Positions 1 to 9,026 are shown, counted from the first letter of the stretch. The stretch is DNA of 64,000 bases from Lysobacter sp. (GCA_019634715.1 JAHCAU010000017.1:62001-126000); one strand, 5' to 3'. The notes: generated by a model not told the origin, from the sequence alone. Translations and numbers: made by a program.

Positions 1-274
1 CATCGCCGACTTCTTCGCGATCGTGGTCACCGGCAGCGACGTCACCGAACCCAAGCCCGCGCCCGAGGGCTATCTCAAGGCCGCCGCCGCGCTCGGCGTG
101 GATCCGGCGTGCTGCGTGGTGTTCGAGGACTCCGCGTTCGGCGTGCGCGCCGCGCTCGCCGCCGGCATGACCCCGATCCAGGTGCCGGACCTGATCGAAC
201 CCGATGAGGTCACGCGGGCGCTGGGGCATCGCATCGTGAAGGATCTGGCGCAGGCGTATGCGTTGATTCGATAG
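1..274 (+). CDS. HAD-superfamily hydrolase, C-terminal part (5' end outside window)
   Basis: The reading frame is already open at base 2, so only about the last 90 residues are visible. They contain the HAD motif III lysine in a KPAPEGYL context and motif IV as FEDSAFGVRAA, with the acidic pair that binds Mg2+. This pattern is typical of the beta-phosphoglucomutase/phosphoglycolate-phosphatase-like branch of HAD phosphatases, cytoplasmic enzymes that remove phosphate from small sugar or carboxylate phosphates. The nucleophile aspartate (motif I) lies upstream of the window, so the substrate cannot be judged. The gene ends just before a repeat-rich gap. Confidence 0.8.
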   Translation, partial: IADFFAIVVTGSDVTEPKPAPEGYLKAAAALGVDPACCVVFEDSAFGVRAALAAGMTPIQVPDLIEPDEVTRALGHRIVKDLAQAYALIR

Positions 275-318
275 GGTGCGCGGTAGCGCGCCGCTCGACA
301 TCTGGCCGTGAACGAAGC

Positions 319-768
319 GGTGCGCTGTAGCCTGAGGTATCCCCACATTTTTTCTCGACAGATCATCGGGTTAGGTCAGCAAACCCTTCTCTGTCATCCC
401 GAGACGAAAGCGAGGGACCTGCTTGTTGCTTCTCCAGAGCAGGAGGAAAGGCTTTCCGCCCGGCCTTTGTTTCGCTCGCTGTCGCGAGCGAGTTACTTTC
501 TTTGCTTGTGCAAGAAAAGGTAACCACACCGTCGGTTGCGCCGGCGCTGCGCCGGGTCACGAACTCACGGGGTTTTTCACAAGACGTCCATGTCTTGTCG
601 AAAAATCACGCCGCGCGCCCTGCGGGCCTGATCCGCGAATCCCGTCGCAACCAGGGGCCCCGGTAGATCAAGATCAAAAACAACGCTGGCTGACGGATGG
701 TGTGGGGAGCGCGGATATCCCGAGATTTCTTCCAGAAAAAGTGGGGATACCTCAGGCTGTAGCGCACC
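319..768. repeat. 450-bp element bounded by ~33-bp inverted terminal arms (MITE-like)
   Basis: The left arm (319-353, GGTGCGCTGTAGCCTGAGGT...) and the right arm (736-768) are reverse complements except for a two-base difference (GT versus AC) and one extra A. The T-run sits on the inner side of each arm. The interior has no credible coding sequence but carries a further palindrome at 491-523. This is the form of a non-autonomous miniature inverted-repeat element. I see no clear target-site duplication, and no transposase in the window that would match the arms, so the element type is inferred. Confidence 0.6.
491..523. repeat. imperfect palindrome inside the 450-bp element
   Basis: The sequence runs GTTACTTTCTTTGCTTGTGC then AAGAAAAGGTAAC. 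Its two ends pair with one or two mismatches around a TGC..GCA core. Similar palindromes are common between genes in xanthomonads (general recollection, not searched). Confidence 0.5.
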
Positions 769-784
769 CTATGATGCCGGGCTG

Positions 785-859
785 TCGTAGGAGCGGCTTC
801 AGCCGCGAGCTTTTCTTGCACCCAAGATCAAAAGCTCGGGCCTGAAGGCCCTCCTACGA
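785..859. repeat. REP-like inverted repeat
   Basis: Two outward-facing arms, TCGTAGGAGCGGCTTCAGCC... at 785 and its near reverse complement ending CCTCCTACGA at 859, flank a short AT-richer centre. This is the 'GTAGGAGCGGCTTCAGCCGCGA' type of repetitive extragenic palindrome seen in Pseudomonas and xanthomonads. The right arm covers the stop codon of the leftward DUF1415 gene (854-856), so the repeat forms the 3' end of that transcript. Confidence 0.75.
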
Positions 860-1417
860 AGCGCGGCCGTCGTCTTCCAGCAGTCGCCGCAAGCCATCCA
901 GCCCGAGTTTCTCCATCGTTTCCAGATTGCGCTGCACGATCGCGTCCGGATCGGGATACGCGGCGACGGCGCGGTCGAGGCTGTCCTCGCGCAGCAGGTG
1001 CAAGGTCGGCCAGGGCGCGCGGTTGGTGCCGTTGCCGGGATCGTCCGGGTCGGTGTCGGCGAACTGGTACTGCGGATGGAAGCTGGCGACCTGCAGCACG
1101 CCGTCGAGGTCCAGCGCCTCGATCAGCGCGTCGACGCGGTCGAGGAAGTCGTTGTATTCGAGGAAATCGCCCAGCACGCGCGGATGCACCAGCAGGGTCG
1201 TGTCGATCTCCTCGGCCGGCGTGTCGCGCAGGCGCAGCAGTTCCTCGGCCAGTTCCTCCAGCAGGTCGTCCTCCAGCTCGGCATCGCTGAGCACGAAGCG
1301 CACCTGCTGCTTGACGTACACCGCCTTGGCGAACGGGCAGAGATTCAGCCCGATCACCGCGCGCTCCAGCCAGCGGCGGGTGGCGGCGAGTTCGGGGGCG
1401 TCGTCGTGGTCGTGCAT
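854..1417 (-). CDS. DUF1415 family protein
   Basis: This 187-residue protein matches my recollection of the DUF1415 family. The N-terminal stretch ERAVIGLNLCPFAKAV contains an invariant-looking cysteine, and the middle has the HPRVLGDFLEYNDFLD and ASFHPQYQF segments. The composition is acidic, with no signal peptide or membrane segment, so it is probably cytoplasmic. The biochemical role is not known. It lies 13 bp downstream of yajQ on the same strand and is probably co-transcribed with it. Its stop codon falls inside a REP-like repeat. Confidence 0.8.
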   Translation of the reverse strand: MHDHDDAPELAATRRWLERAVIGLNLCPFAKAVYVKQQVRFVLSDAELEDDLLEELAEELLRLRDTPAEEIDTTLLVHPRVLGDFLEYNDFLDRVDALIEALDLDGVLQVASFHPQYQFADTDPDDPGNGTNRAPWPTLHLLREDSLDRAVAAYPDPDAIVQRNLETMEKLGLDGLRRLLEDDGRAS

Positions 1418-1430
1418 GCGTCGTGTCGGA

Positions 1431-1913
1431 TCAGTCGCGGAAATTGTCGAACTGCAGCGGCTGCTCGAAGGTCTGGGCGCGGAGCAGGGCCATGGTGGCC
1501 TGCAGGTCGTCGCGCTTCTTGCCGGTGACGCGCAGCTTGTCGCCGTTGATCTGCGAATCGACCTTGAGCTTTGCGTCCTTGATCGCAGCCTGGATCTTCT
1601 TCGCCAGCTCGCGCTCGATGCCCTGCTTGACCGTGATCTTCTGGCGCGCGCCGGCGAGGTTGGTCTCGACGTCGCCGAAGTCGAGGCAACGCGCGTCGAT
1701 GCTGCGGGCGATCAGCCGCGCGCGCAGGATCTCGGTCATCTGCTGCAGCTGGAATTCGCTGGGCGCGGACTGCGTGATGAGCTTGTCGTCGAGCGTGAAC
1801 CTGGCGTCCACGTTCTTGAAGTCGAAGCGGGTGGACAGCTCGCGGTTGGCCTGGTCGACGGCGTTGGTCAGTTCGTGGACGTTGACTTCGGAGACGATGT
1901 CGAAGGAGGGCAT
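1431..1913 (-). CDS. yajQ: YajQ family nucleotide-binding protein
   Basis: The protein has 160 residues from the ATG at 1913 (MPSFDIVSEVNVHELTNAVD), the start conserved across YajQ proteins. The open frame continues upstream but that extension is Arg/Pro-rich and not family-like. The ferredoxin-like double fold is represented by FDFKNVDARFTL, the KITVKQGIERE segment and the C-terminal QINGDKLRVTGKKRDDLQ. In Xanthomonas a YajQ protein is reported to bind cyclic di-GMP and affect transcription of virulence genes; whether this one does is inference. Divergent from the EamA transporter gene, with about 210 bp between them. Confidence 0.9.
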   Translation of the reverse strand: MPSFDIVSEVNVHELTNAVDQANRELSTRFDFKNVDARFTLDDKLITQSAPSEFQLQQMTEILRARLIARSIDARCLDFGDVETNLAGARQKITVKQGIERELAKKIQAAIKDAKLKVDSQINGDKLRVTGKKRDDLQATMALLRAQTFEQPLQFDNFRD

Positions 1914-2122
1914 GGCGGTGGCAACGGGCGGTGGGGCGCACAGGGTAACCGATCGGCATCGCCGGCCCGCCTCGCGGAGCGCGCAGGCGGCGGTCACCGC
2001 CGGAACGGGCGGCGGGCGAAGGCCGTGGCGGATGCGCCGGAGACTCGCCGTTCGGCATCCGGTGCACGCAGCGTCCCATGGCACGGGGTGGCTGAATCCG
2101 GGGCGGCCGGTATCCTTGCGGG

Positions 2123-3016
2123 ATGACTCCCCCACGTTCCCCTGCGCGCCTGCGCTGGCGTGCCGCTGCCCTCATGCTGGTCGCAGTGGCCCTGTTCGCC
2201 CTGATGGACGCCGGACTCAAGACCCTGTCCGCGCACTATCCGCCGTTCCAGGTGGCCGCGATCCGCGGTGCCTCCTCGCTGCCGTTCGTGCTGGCCTGGG
2301 CGCTGGCGACGGTCGGCGTGACGCCGCTGTTCCGGGTGCGCTGGCCGCTGCACCTGTTCCGCGGGGTGATGGGCGTGCTGATGATGGCGACCTTCGTCTC
2401 GGCGCTGCGCACGCTGCCGCTGTCCACCGCCTACACCATCTTCTTCGTCGCGCCGCTGCTGATCACCGCGCTGTCGGTGCCGGTGCTGGGCGAACACGTC
2501 GGCCCGCGGCGCTGGACGGCGATCGCGGTCGGCTTCGTGGGCGTCATGGTGGTGCTGCGACCGACGGGCGAGGGCGTGCTGACCTTCGCCGGGCTGGCGG
2601 TGTTGCTGTCGGCGCTGGGCTACGCGGTCTCGGCGATCACCGTGCGCGTGCTGGCACGGACCGACAGCACGCAGTCGATGGTCGTGTGGCTGATGGCCAG
2701 CATCGCGCTCGGTGCCGGGGCATTGGCCTGGCCGGACTGGGTGCCGGTGGCCGGCGGCCACGGCTGGCTGATCGCGGGCATCGGCCTGGCGGGCGCGCTG
2801 GCCCAGTACTGCGTGACCGAGGCGTTCCGCCATGGCGAGGCCTCCTCGATCGCCCCGCTGGAATACACCGCGCTGCTGTGGGGCGTGCTGCTCGACTTCA
2901 GCCTCTGGCACGTGCTGCCGGATGGCATGACCTGGGTCGGTGCCGCGATCATCGTGTTCAGCGGTCTGTACCTGCTGCACCGCGAGCGGGTCCACGTCGA
3001 GGCGGAGCACCCCTGA
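2123..3016 (+). CDS. EamA/DMT-family membrane transporter
   Basis: This 297-residue protein is almost entirely hydrophobic, with about ten predicted transmembrane helices in two repeated halves. EamA signatures include the first-helix start AVALFALMDAGLKTLSA and the central FVSALRTLPLSTAYTIFFVAPLL. Such carriers sit in the inner membrane and move metabolites such as amino acids, nucleosides or polyamines, but the substrate cannot be read from sequence. The ATG at 2123 is accepted because the first helix begins about 12 residues later. Confidence 0.85.
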   Translation: MTPPRSPARLRWRAAALMLVAVALFALMDAGLKTLSAHYPPFQVAAIRGASSLPFVLAWALATVGVTPLFRVRWPLHLFRGVMGVLMMATFVSALRTLPLSTAYTIFFVAPLLITALSVPVLGEHVGPRRWTAIAVGFVGVMVVLRPTGEGVLTFAGLAVLLSALGYAVSAITVRVLARTDSTQSMVVWLMASIALGAGALAWPDWVPVAGGHGWLIAGIGLAGALAQYCVTEAFRHGEASSIAPLEYTALLWGVLLDFSLWHVLPDGMTWVGAAIIVFSGLYLLHRERVHVEAEHP

Positions 3017-3121
3017 TGCCGGGGTGTCCTGTTCCCTGACGGACGCGCGTTCTGCTCCGGATGTCAACCGGCCACATTGTCGACGGGCCGCGTTGTCGCC
3101 CACCACCAAGGAGCAGTTCCG

Positions 3122-3997
3122 ATGCAACGCAAGCATGCCCTCGCGCTCGGCCTCGCCGCCGTCGCCGTGTCCGCCATCGCCTATGCCCAGAATGTCGTCG
3201 CGCCGCGCGACGAACTCGTGCGCGGCCGCGCCGCGGATCTCCCGCTCAGCCAGAAGCAGCGCCTGCTGAGCCAGCGCGCAGGCACGGTCGCCAGGCCCGC
3301 CGCGCGCCGCGCGCCGATGATGGCCCGCCTGGCCGACCCGATCTACCCGGTGACCGAAGACGAGGTCTACGACACCGAGTCGTTCGGCCGCTACGTGAAG
3401 TGGCTGGGCCTGACCAGCGCCTACGTCAACGTGATGTCCGGCTGCCCGAAACCGACCACGCCGGACGAATACTGCCAGGAACTCAACCCCGCGCCGGGCG
3501 CCTTCACCAGTTTCGCGTTCGACGACACCGCGCGCATCAAGCTGCCCAAGGCCGCGTCGAACTCGATTCTCTGCTACTGGTTCTCGCCGGTGCTCACCGT
3601 CACCTACAGCAACGTCACCGCCAGTCGCGCGATCGGCCGTTTCCGCTACACGCCGACGCTGACCATCGAGAACCCGGTGCTCGACGATCCGTCGCTGATC
3701 GATCCCACCACCGGCGCGCCGTTCGGCGGCAAGCTGCTCACCAGCATGTCGTCGAGCGAGAGCTTCCAGGAATCCCTGGAACCCGGGGTCACGCTCACCG
3801 AGCGCAGCCGCGATTCGGCGGTGTGCATCGCCGGCTTCATCAGCCACAAGGCGCTGGTGCGCAACTACGGCCTGACCCCGGCCCAGGCGGACGATTTCTT
3901 CGCCAGCCCGACCACGGTCCGCCTCAACGTCAGCGGCAGCGTCCAGCACGTCAGCAACGCATCGATGATCTTCGGCCTGCGCGTGATGGGCGACTGA
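3122..3997 (+). CDS. secreted protein of unknown function, paralogue A
   Basis: The start is the ATG at 3122, preceded by AAGGAG at 3108-3113. It gives a 291-residue protein with a signal peptide (QRKHALALGLAAVAVSAIAYAQ). I do not recognise a named family. The mature part has four cysteines shared with the next gene (in SGCPKP, EYCQE, SILCYWFSPV and SAVCIAGF), suggesting two disulfides, and a long conserved block around PTLTIENPVLDDP, DPTTGAPFGG and LLTSMSSSESF. An upstream in-frame ATG would add residues before the signal peptide and is rejected. The next gene has the same length and is clearly homologous. Confidence 0.75.
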   Translation: MQRKHALALGLAAVAVSAIAYAQNVVAPRDELVRGRAADLPLSQKQRLLSQRAGTVARPAARRAPMMARLADPIYPVTEDEVYDTESFGRYVKWLGLTSAYVNVMSGCPKPTTPDEYCQELNPAPGAFTSFAFDDTARIKLPKAASNSILCYWFSPVLTVTYSNVTASRAIGRFRYTPTLTIENPVLDDPSLIDPTTGAPFGGKLLTSMSSSESFQESLEPGVTLTERSRDSAVCIAGFISHKALVRNYGLTPAQADDFFASPTTVRLNVSGSVQHVSNASMIFGLRVMGD

Positions 3998-4008
3998 GCG
4001 CCGCCCTG

Positions 4009-4046
4009 CCGCCCGTCCGTGCGCCCGTGCGCGCCCGGACGGGCGG
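4009..4046. terminator. 11-bp GC-rich hairpin between the two paralogues
   Basis: CCGCCCGTCCG at 4009-4019 pairs perfectly with CGGACGGGCGG at 4036-4046 around a 16-nt loop. No T-run follows, so it may slow or partly end transcription, or protect the 3' end of the first message, rather than act as a strong intrinsic terminator. Confidence 0.4.
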
Positions 4047-4109
4047 TGGCCGGCGCCGCCGGGAGCTCGCGTTCGCATCCGGTACCTGTCCACCACCGGA
4101 GCGCCCGAC

Positions 4110-4985
4110 ATGCATCGCAAGACCCTGTTGTCCCTCGGCATCGCCGTTGCCGCCTTCGCCTCGATCGCGGTCTTCGCGCAGAAGGGCGGCCCGAGCCGCG
4201 ACGACGTCATTGAGGCGGTGTCGCCCGACCTGCCGACCGGCGCCCGTCAGCAGCAGCGCATCCAGGCGCAGCGCGCCCTCGCTGCGAACCGTGCGTCCGT
4301 GGCGCCGAAGATCGCCGCGCGCGCGGCCGGCCCGGCGCCCGAAGACGTGTACGACGTCGATTCGTTCAAGCGCAGCGTCACCTATCTGGGCTTGGCCAGC
4401 GCCTTCATCAACCTCAGCGACACCTGCCCGATCGACCCGGCCAACCCGGACGAGCTGTGCCAGGCGATCGCCCCGGCGCCGGCCTTCACCGCGTTCAATT
4501 TCCCCGATGCCGCACGCATCGTGCTGCCGGCCAAGTCGACCCACTCGATCCTCTGCTACTGGTTCTCGCCGGTGATCAACGTCGGCTACGCCAACTTCGG
4601 CAGCACGCCGGCCTATGGCCGCCTGCGCTACAACCCCACGCTGACCATCGAGAACCCGGTGCTCGACGATCCGGCGCTGGTCGATCCCACCACCGGTGCC
4701 CCCTTCGGTGGCCAGCTGCTGACCAGCATGACCTCCAGCGAAAGCTTCGTCGTGCCGCTGGACCCGGGCGTGAGCTTCAGCGAGCGCACGCGCGACTCCG
4801 CGGTGTGCATGGCCGGTTTCGTGTCGAAGAAGGCGCTGGTCGACAACTACGGCCTCACCGAGGCCCAGGCCACGAAATTCTTCAACAAGCCGACCACGAT
4901 CCGCCTCAACGTCTCCGGCGCGTCGCAGAACGTGAGCTTCGCATCGATGGTGTTCGGCCTGCGCGTGATGGGCGACGAGCGTTGA
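4110..4985 (+). CDS. secreted protein of unknown function, paralogue B
   Basis: This 291-residue protein is exactly as long as its upstream neighbour and homologous over its whole length. The signal peptide is MHRKTLLSLGIAVAAFASIA followed by VFAQ. The variable part is the region just after the signal peptide (residues ~25-85). From YDVDSFKRSV onward the two copies align with only short gaps, sharing SILCYWFSPV, PTLTIENPVLDDP, DPTTGAPFGG and RDSAVC, and all four cysteines. A tandem duplication followed by divergence is the simplest explanation. Its role is unknown, and the periplasm or cell exterior is the likely location. Confidence 0.75.
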   Translation: MHRKTLLSLGIAVAAFASIAVFAQKGGPSRDDVIEAVSPDLPTGARQQQRIQAQRALAANRASVAPKIAARAAGPAPEDVYDVDSFKRSVTYLGLASAFINLSDTCPIDPANPDELCQAIAPAPAFTAFNFPDAARIVLPAKSTHSILCYWFSPVINVGYANFGSTPAYGRLRYNPTLTIENPVLDDPALVDPTTGAPFGGQLLTSMTSSESFVVPLDPGVSFSERTRDSAVCMAGFVSKKALVDNYGLTEAQATKFFNKPTTIRLNVSGASQNVSFASMVFGLRVMGDER

Positions 4986-5012
4986 GCCGACTGTCCGCGT
5001 GACCGCATCCGA

Positions 5013-5037
5013 CGAAGCCCGGTCTGCCCGGGCTTCG
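5013..5037 (+). terminator. hairpin downstream of paralogue B
   Basis: CGAAGCCCGG (5013-5022) pairs with CCGGGCTTCG (5028-5037) around a 5-nt loop, followed by CCGTTTGCG. The position 28 bp after the stop codon and the perfect stem suggest a terminator, but the T-tract is only three bases. Confidence 0.5.
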
Positions 5038-5191
5038 CCGTTTGCGCAGCAGGATGCGTTGCATTGCGCCATGACGCCGTCGCGCGTGGCGTGTACCTTC
5101 GACGGTCCATCCGGACAGAGGGGAGTGCGACCATGGCCACGACGCGAGTCGCCGGGTTTCGTGTCATCCGGTTCGCGGCAGGTGCCGGCGC

Positions 5192-5644
5192 ATGGTGACC
5201 AGCGCCGCGCCCACCGTGGATGCCTACCTGCTCGAGCTGCCGCCGGAGCGTCGCGCCGCGGCGACTGCCATCCGCGCGCTGGTGCGCGAGCATCTGCCGT
5301 CCGGCTACGAGGAGAGCATGACCTGGGGCATGCCGTCCTACGAAGTGCCGCTGGCGCGCTATCCGAAGACCTACAACAGGAAGCCGCTGGCCTATGCGGC
5401 TTTCGCCGCGCAGAAGCAGTACTTCGCGATCCATCTCAACATGGCGTATGCCGACTCCGAGCAGGAGCGCGCGATCCGCGAGGCCTACGCTGCCGCTGGC
5501 CGCCGCCTGGACATGGGCAAGTGCTGCCTGCGCTTCAAGCGCCTCGACGACCTGCTGGCCGTGCCCGTGGCCGCCGCCATCGCCAGCACGCCCGTCGAGC
5601 GCTTCATCGAACAGTACGAAGCCGCGCGCGCCGCCGCCCGCTGA
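5192..5644 (+). CDS. DUF1801 (YdhG-like) domain protein
   Basis: This 150-residue protein has the DUF1801 pattern: PPERRAAATAIRALVREHL, the EESMTWGMPSYEVP strand-turn, YFAIHLNM, and the C-terminal GKCCLRFKRLDDL. The fold is similar to that of Bacillus YdhG and related small cytoplasmic proteins; the family has no settled biochemical function. The start is the ATG at 5192. It stands alone, with 142 bp to aceF. Confidence 0.75.
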   Translation: MVTSAAPTVDAYLLELPPERRAAATAIRALVREHLPSGYEESMTWGMPSYEVPLARYPKTYNRKPLAYAAFAAQKQYFAIHLNMAYADSEQERAIREAYAAAGRRLDMGKCCLRFKRLDDLLAVPVAAAIASTPVERFIEQYEAARAAAR

Positions 5645-5786
5645 GCGCCCCGGGCGCAGGTTTTCGATTTCAATACGCCGCCGTCTGGTTGGCGGGCGGG
5701 CGGTCCGCGTCCACAATACGACGGTATACGCCTCGCGCGCTGCGCGCTGCGCCCCCACTCGTGACCCCACCGCACAAGGCCCCGAC

Positions 5787-7178
5787 ATGACAGCACTGAA
5801 GGAAGCGCACGTCCCCGATATCGGCGACTTCTCCGACATCCCGGTGATCGAGATCCTGGTCGCCGTCGGCGACACGGTCGCCAAGGACCAGGGCCTTGTG
5901 ACCCTGGAATCGGACAAGGCGACGATGGAAGTGCCCGCGCCCTTCGCCGGTGTCGTGCGCGAGATCAAGGTCAAGCTCGGCGACAACCTCTCCGAAGGCG
6001 CCCTGGTCGCGCTGATCGAAGCCACCGACGGTGCCGCCGCTGCGCCGGCCCCCGCGCCGGCTGCAGAAGCGTCGAAGCCGGCCCCGGCGCCCGCACCGAG
6101 CGCCCCCGTGGCGGCCGCGCCTGCACCCGCCCCCGCGCCTGCGGCCAACGCCGCGCCTGCCAACCCCACGCCTGCCAACCCCACGCCTGCCAACCCCATG
6201 GGCGCCGGCCTGCCGCCGGTGCGTTTCGAAGCCGCCGCCGTGCTGCCCGACAAGGTCCCCTACGCCAGCCCGGCGGTGCGCCTGTTCGCCCGCGAGCTCG
6301 GTGTCGACCTCGCCCGCGTCGCCGGCAGCGCCCGCGGCGGCCGGATCAGCAGGGAAGACGTGCAGAACTTCGTGAAGGCCGCGATGCAGGGCGGGGCATC
6401 CGTCGCACCGGCGGGCGGACAGCCCGGCGGACAGGGTGGTGGCCTCAGCCTGCTGCCGTGGCCGAGGGTCGACTTCTCGAAGTTCGGCGAGATCGAGGTT
6501 CGCGAACAGTCGCGCATCAAGAAGATCTCCGGCGCCAACCTCGCGCGCAACTGGGCAATGATCCCGCACGTCACCCAGCACGACGATGCCGACATCACCG
6601 ACCTCGAAGCGCTGCGCGTCGCGCTCAACAAGGAGAACGAGAAGGCGGGCATCAAGCTGACCATGCTCGCCTTCCTGATGAAGGCCGCGGTGTCCGCGCT
6701 GAAGAAGTACCCGGATTTCAACTCGTCGCTCGACGCCGACGGCAACCACGTCCTCAAGAAGTATTTCCACATCGGCTTCGCCGCCGACACCCCGGGCGGC
6801 CTCGTCGTGCCGGTGGTGCGCGACGTCGACAGGAAGGGTGTGATCGAGATCGCGCAGGAAACCGGCGAACTCGCGAAGAAGGCCCGCGACGGCAAGCTCG
6901 GCCCGGCCGACATGAGCGGCGGCTGCTTCTCGATCAGCTCGCTCGGCGGCATCGGCGGCACCAGCTTCACCCCGATCGTCAACGCACCGGAAGTGGCGAT
7001 CCTCGGCGTCTCCAAGTCGGCGATGAAGCCGGTCTGGGACGGCAAGCAGTTCGCGCCGCGCCTGATCCTGCCGCTGTCGCTGAGCTACGACCACCGCGTG
7101 ATCGACGGCGCCGCCGCCGCGCGCTTCACCGCATACCTGGCGCAGGTCCTGGCCGACATGCGTCGCGTGCTGCTCTGA
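5787..7178 (+). CDS. aceF: pyruvate dehydrogenase E2, dihydrolipoyllysine acetyltransferase
   Basis: This 463-residue protein starts at the ATG at 5787; the upstream open frame is out of character. It has a single N-terminal lipoyl domain with the lipoylated Lys44 in [10 protein letters not shown], then an Ala/Pro linker (~residues 84-140) containing three PTPAN-type 5-residue repeats. The peripheral-subunit-binding domain follows ([18 protein letters not shown], ~residue 155), then the catalytic domain ending in [11 protein letters not shown] with His436 and Asp440. It transfers the acetyl group from E1 to coenzyme A in the cytoplasmic PDH complex. lpdA begins 10 bp after its stop codon. E1 (aceE) is not in this window. 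Confidence 0.93.
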   Translation: MTALKEAHVPDIGDFSDIPVIEILVAVGDTVAKDQGLVTLESDKATMEVPAPFAGVVREIKVKLGDNLSEGALVALIEATDGAAAAPAPAPAAEASKPAPAPAPSAPVAAAPAPAPAPAANAAPANPTPANPTPANPMGAGLPPVRFEAAAVLPDKVPYASPAVRLFARELGVDLARVAGSARGGRISREDVQNFVKAAMQGGASVAPAGGQPGGQGGGLSLLPWPRVDFSKFGEIEVREQSRIKKISGANLARNWAMIPHVTQHDDADITDLEALRVALNKENEKAGIKLTMLAFLMKAAVSALKKYPDFNSSLDADGNHVLKKYFHIGFAADTPGGLVVPVVRDVDRKGVIEIAQETGELAKKARDGKLGPADMSGGCFSISSLGGIGGTSFTPIVNAPEVAILGVSKSAMKPVWDGKQFAPRLILPLSLSYDHRVIDGAAAARFTAYLAQVLADMRRVLL

Positions 7179-7188
7179 GGTGTCGACG

Positions 7189-8949
7189 ATGACGAACACG
7201 ATCGAAGTGAAGGTCCCCGACATCGGCGATTTCGACGGCATTCCCGTCATCGAGATCCTGGTGAAGCCCGGCGACACCGTGGCGAAGGACCAGGGCCTGG
7301 TCACGCTGGAATCGGACAAGGCGACGATGGAAGTACCCTCGTCCGCCGCCGGCGTGGTGAAGGAATTGAAGGTCAAGATCGGCGACAACGTCTCCGAGGG
7401 CAGCGTGATCGCGGTGCTGGAAAGCGCCGAAGCGGCCGCCGCCGCGCCTGCCGCACCGAAGGCGGACGCCCCGGCGCCGGCAGCGTCTGCGCCTGCCTCG
7501 CCCGCACCCACTGCCGCCGCATCGAGCGGCCGCAAGGCCGACGTCGAATGCCGCATGCTCGTACTCGGCGCCGGCCCGGGCGGCTACACGGCCGCGTTCC
7601 GCAGCGCCGACCTCGGCCTCGACACCGTGCTGGTCGAGCGCTACGCCAGCCTTGGTGGCGTCTGCCTCAACGTCGGCTGCATCCCATCGAAGGCACTGCT
7701 GCATGCGGCGAACGTGATCGACGAAGCGGCGCATGCGAAGGATTACGGCATCGACTTCGGCGCGCCGAAGATCGGGCTCGATGCGCTGCGCGGCTACAAG
7801 GAGAAGGTCGTCGGCCAGCTCACCAAGGGTCTTGCCGGCATGGCCAGGCAGCGCAAGGTGCGCACGTTGCAGGGCGTCGGCCGGTTCGTGTCGCCGAACG
7901 AGATCGAGGTCACGGGCGATGCCGGCACCCAGCTCGTGCGCTTCGAGCAGTGCATCATCGCCGCCGGCTCGCAGCCGGTGAAGCTGCCGGCGTTTCCGTG
8001 GGACGACCCGCGCGTCATGGATTCGACCGACGCGCTCGAACTCGAGGACATCCCGAAGTCCCTGCTCGTCGTCGGCGGCGGCATCATCGGCCTGGAGATG
8101 GCGACGGTGTATCGCGCGCTCGGCGCCGAAGTCACCGTGGTCGAATTCATGGACCAGCTGATGCCCGGCGCGGACACCGACCTGATCAAACCGCTGGCCG
8201 ATCGCCTCAAGAAGCAGGGCGTCGCCGTGCATCTCAAGACCAAGGTCGTCGACGCGAAGGCGGACAAGCAGGGCATCGTCTGCAGCTTCGAAGGCGCCAG
8301 CATTCCCGCGAAGGACACCTACGACCGCGTGCTGGTCGCCGTCGGCCGTGCGCCGAACGGCAGGAAGATCGATGCGGACAAGGCCGGTGTCGCCGTCACC
8401 GATCGCGGCTTCATCGAGGTCGACCGGCAGATGCGCACGAATGTCCCGCACATCTTCGCGATCGGCGACATCATCGGCCAGCCGATGCTCGCCCACAAAG
8501 CCACGCACGAAGGCAAGCTCGCGGCGGAAGTCGCCGCTGGCGAGAAGAAAGAGTGGGTCGCGCGGGTGATCCCGTCGGTCGCCTACACCGATCCGGAAAT
8601 CGCCTGGGTCGGCGTCACCGAGACCGAAGCGAAGGCCAAGGGCCTGAAGGTCGGCGTCGGCAAGTTCCCGTGGGCCGCGTCGGGCCGCGCGATCGGCATC
8701 GGCCGCACCGAAGGCTTCACCAAGCTGATCTTCGACGAGGCCACGCACCGCATCATCGGCGCCGGCATCGTCGGCGTGCACGCTGGCGACCTGATCGCCG
8801 AAGCCACGCTCGCCATCGAGATGGGCTGCGAGGTCGCCGACATCGGCCACACCATCCATCCGCATCCCACGCTGAGCGAATCGGTGGGCATGGCGGCCGA
8901 GGTGTTCGACGGCACCATCACCGACCTGTACATCCCGAAGAAGAAGTGA
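7189..8949 (+). CDS. lpdA: dihydrolipoyl dehydrogenase (E3) with N-terminal lipoyl domain
   Basis: This 586-residue protein reoxidises lipoyl groups of the 2-oxoacid dehydrogenase complex. It begins with its own lipoyl domain (Lys44 in [10 protein letters not shown]) and an Ala/Pro linker (~80-115). The FAD motif [12 protein letters not shown] comes next, then the redox disulfide Cys159/Cys164 in CLNVGC, the NAD-binding [12 protein letters not shown], and the C-terminal HPHPTLSE carrying the His-Glu catalytic pair. The ATG at 7189 is preferred because the SD-like GAGGT lies 7 nt before it; a GTG at 7180 is the alternative. Plain E3 enzymes have about 470 residues, so the extra length is the lipoyl domain. 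Confidence 0.92.
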   Translation: MTNTIEVKVPDIGDFDGIPVIEILVKPGDTVAKDQGLVTLESDKATMEVPSSAAGVVKELKVKIGDNVSEGSVIAVLESAEAAAAAPAAPKADAPAPAASAPASPAPTAAASSGRKADVECRMLVLGAGPGGYTAAFRSADLGLDTVLVERYASLGGVCLNVGCIPSKALLHAANVIDEAAHAKDYGIDFGAPKIGLDALRGYKEKVVGQLTKGLAGMARQRKVRTLQGVGRFVSPNEIEVTGDAGTQLVRFEQCIIAAGSQPVKLPAFPWDDPRVMDSTDALELEDIPKSLLVVGGGIIGLEMATVYRALGAEVTVVEFMDQLMPGADTDLIKPLADRLKKQGVAVHLKTKVVDAKADKQGIVCSFEGASIPAKDTYDRVLVAVGRAPNGRKIDADKAGVAVTDRGFIEVDRQMRTNVPHIFAIGDIIGQPMLAHKATHEGKLAAEVAAGEKKEWVARVIPSVAYTDPEIAWVGVTETEAKAKGLKVGVGKFPWAASGRAIGIGRTEGFTKLIFDEATHRIIGAGIVGVHAGDLIAEATLAIEMGCEVADIGHTIHPHPTLSESVGMAAEVFDGTITDLYIPKKK

Positions 8950-9002
8950 CGGCCGTGTCCGTGTAGAGCGGATCGAAGACCCGCTGTCGCTTCAATGGAG
9001 AT

Positions 9003-9026
9003 GCGGATCGGCTTGTGCCGATCCGC
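9003..9026. repeat. perfect 10-bp hairpin between lpdA and the racemase gene
   Basis: GCGGATCGGC and GCCGATCCGC pair around a TTGT loop. There is no T-tract. It lies 16 bp before the next start codon, so it could affect mRNA stability or translation of the racemase gene. Confidence 0.45.

Larger units (their letters stand above)
275..853. other. 579-bp gap filled with repeats, no convincing gene
   Basis: Open frames here are short, overlap on both strands, and have compositions expected from translated repeats, so none is called. The stretch contains a pair of inverted terminal arms (319-353 and 736-768), an imperfect palindrome near 491-523 of the GTTAC...GGTAAC type, a segment starting near 391 (CTGTCATCCCGAGACGAAAG) that resembles dispersed intergenic repeats of many bacteria, and a REP-like inverted repeat at its right edge. 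Confidence 0.7.

Noticed and set aside
423-845. 140-codon open frame in the first gap
   Set aside because: It spans the repeat interior and REP arm, with an irregular composition and no family resemblance.
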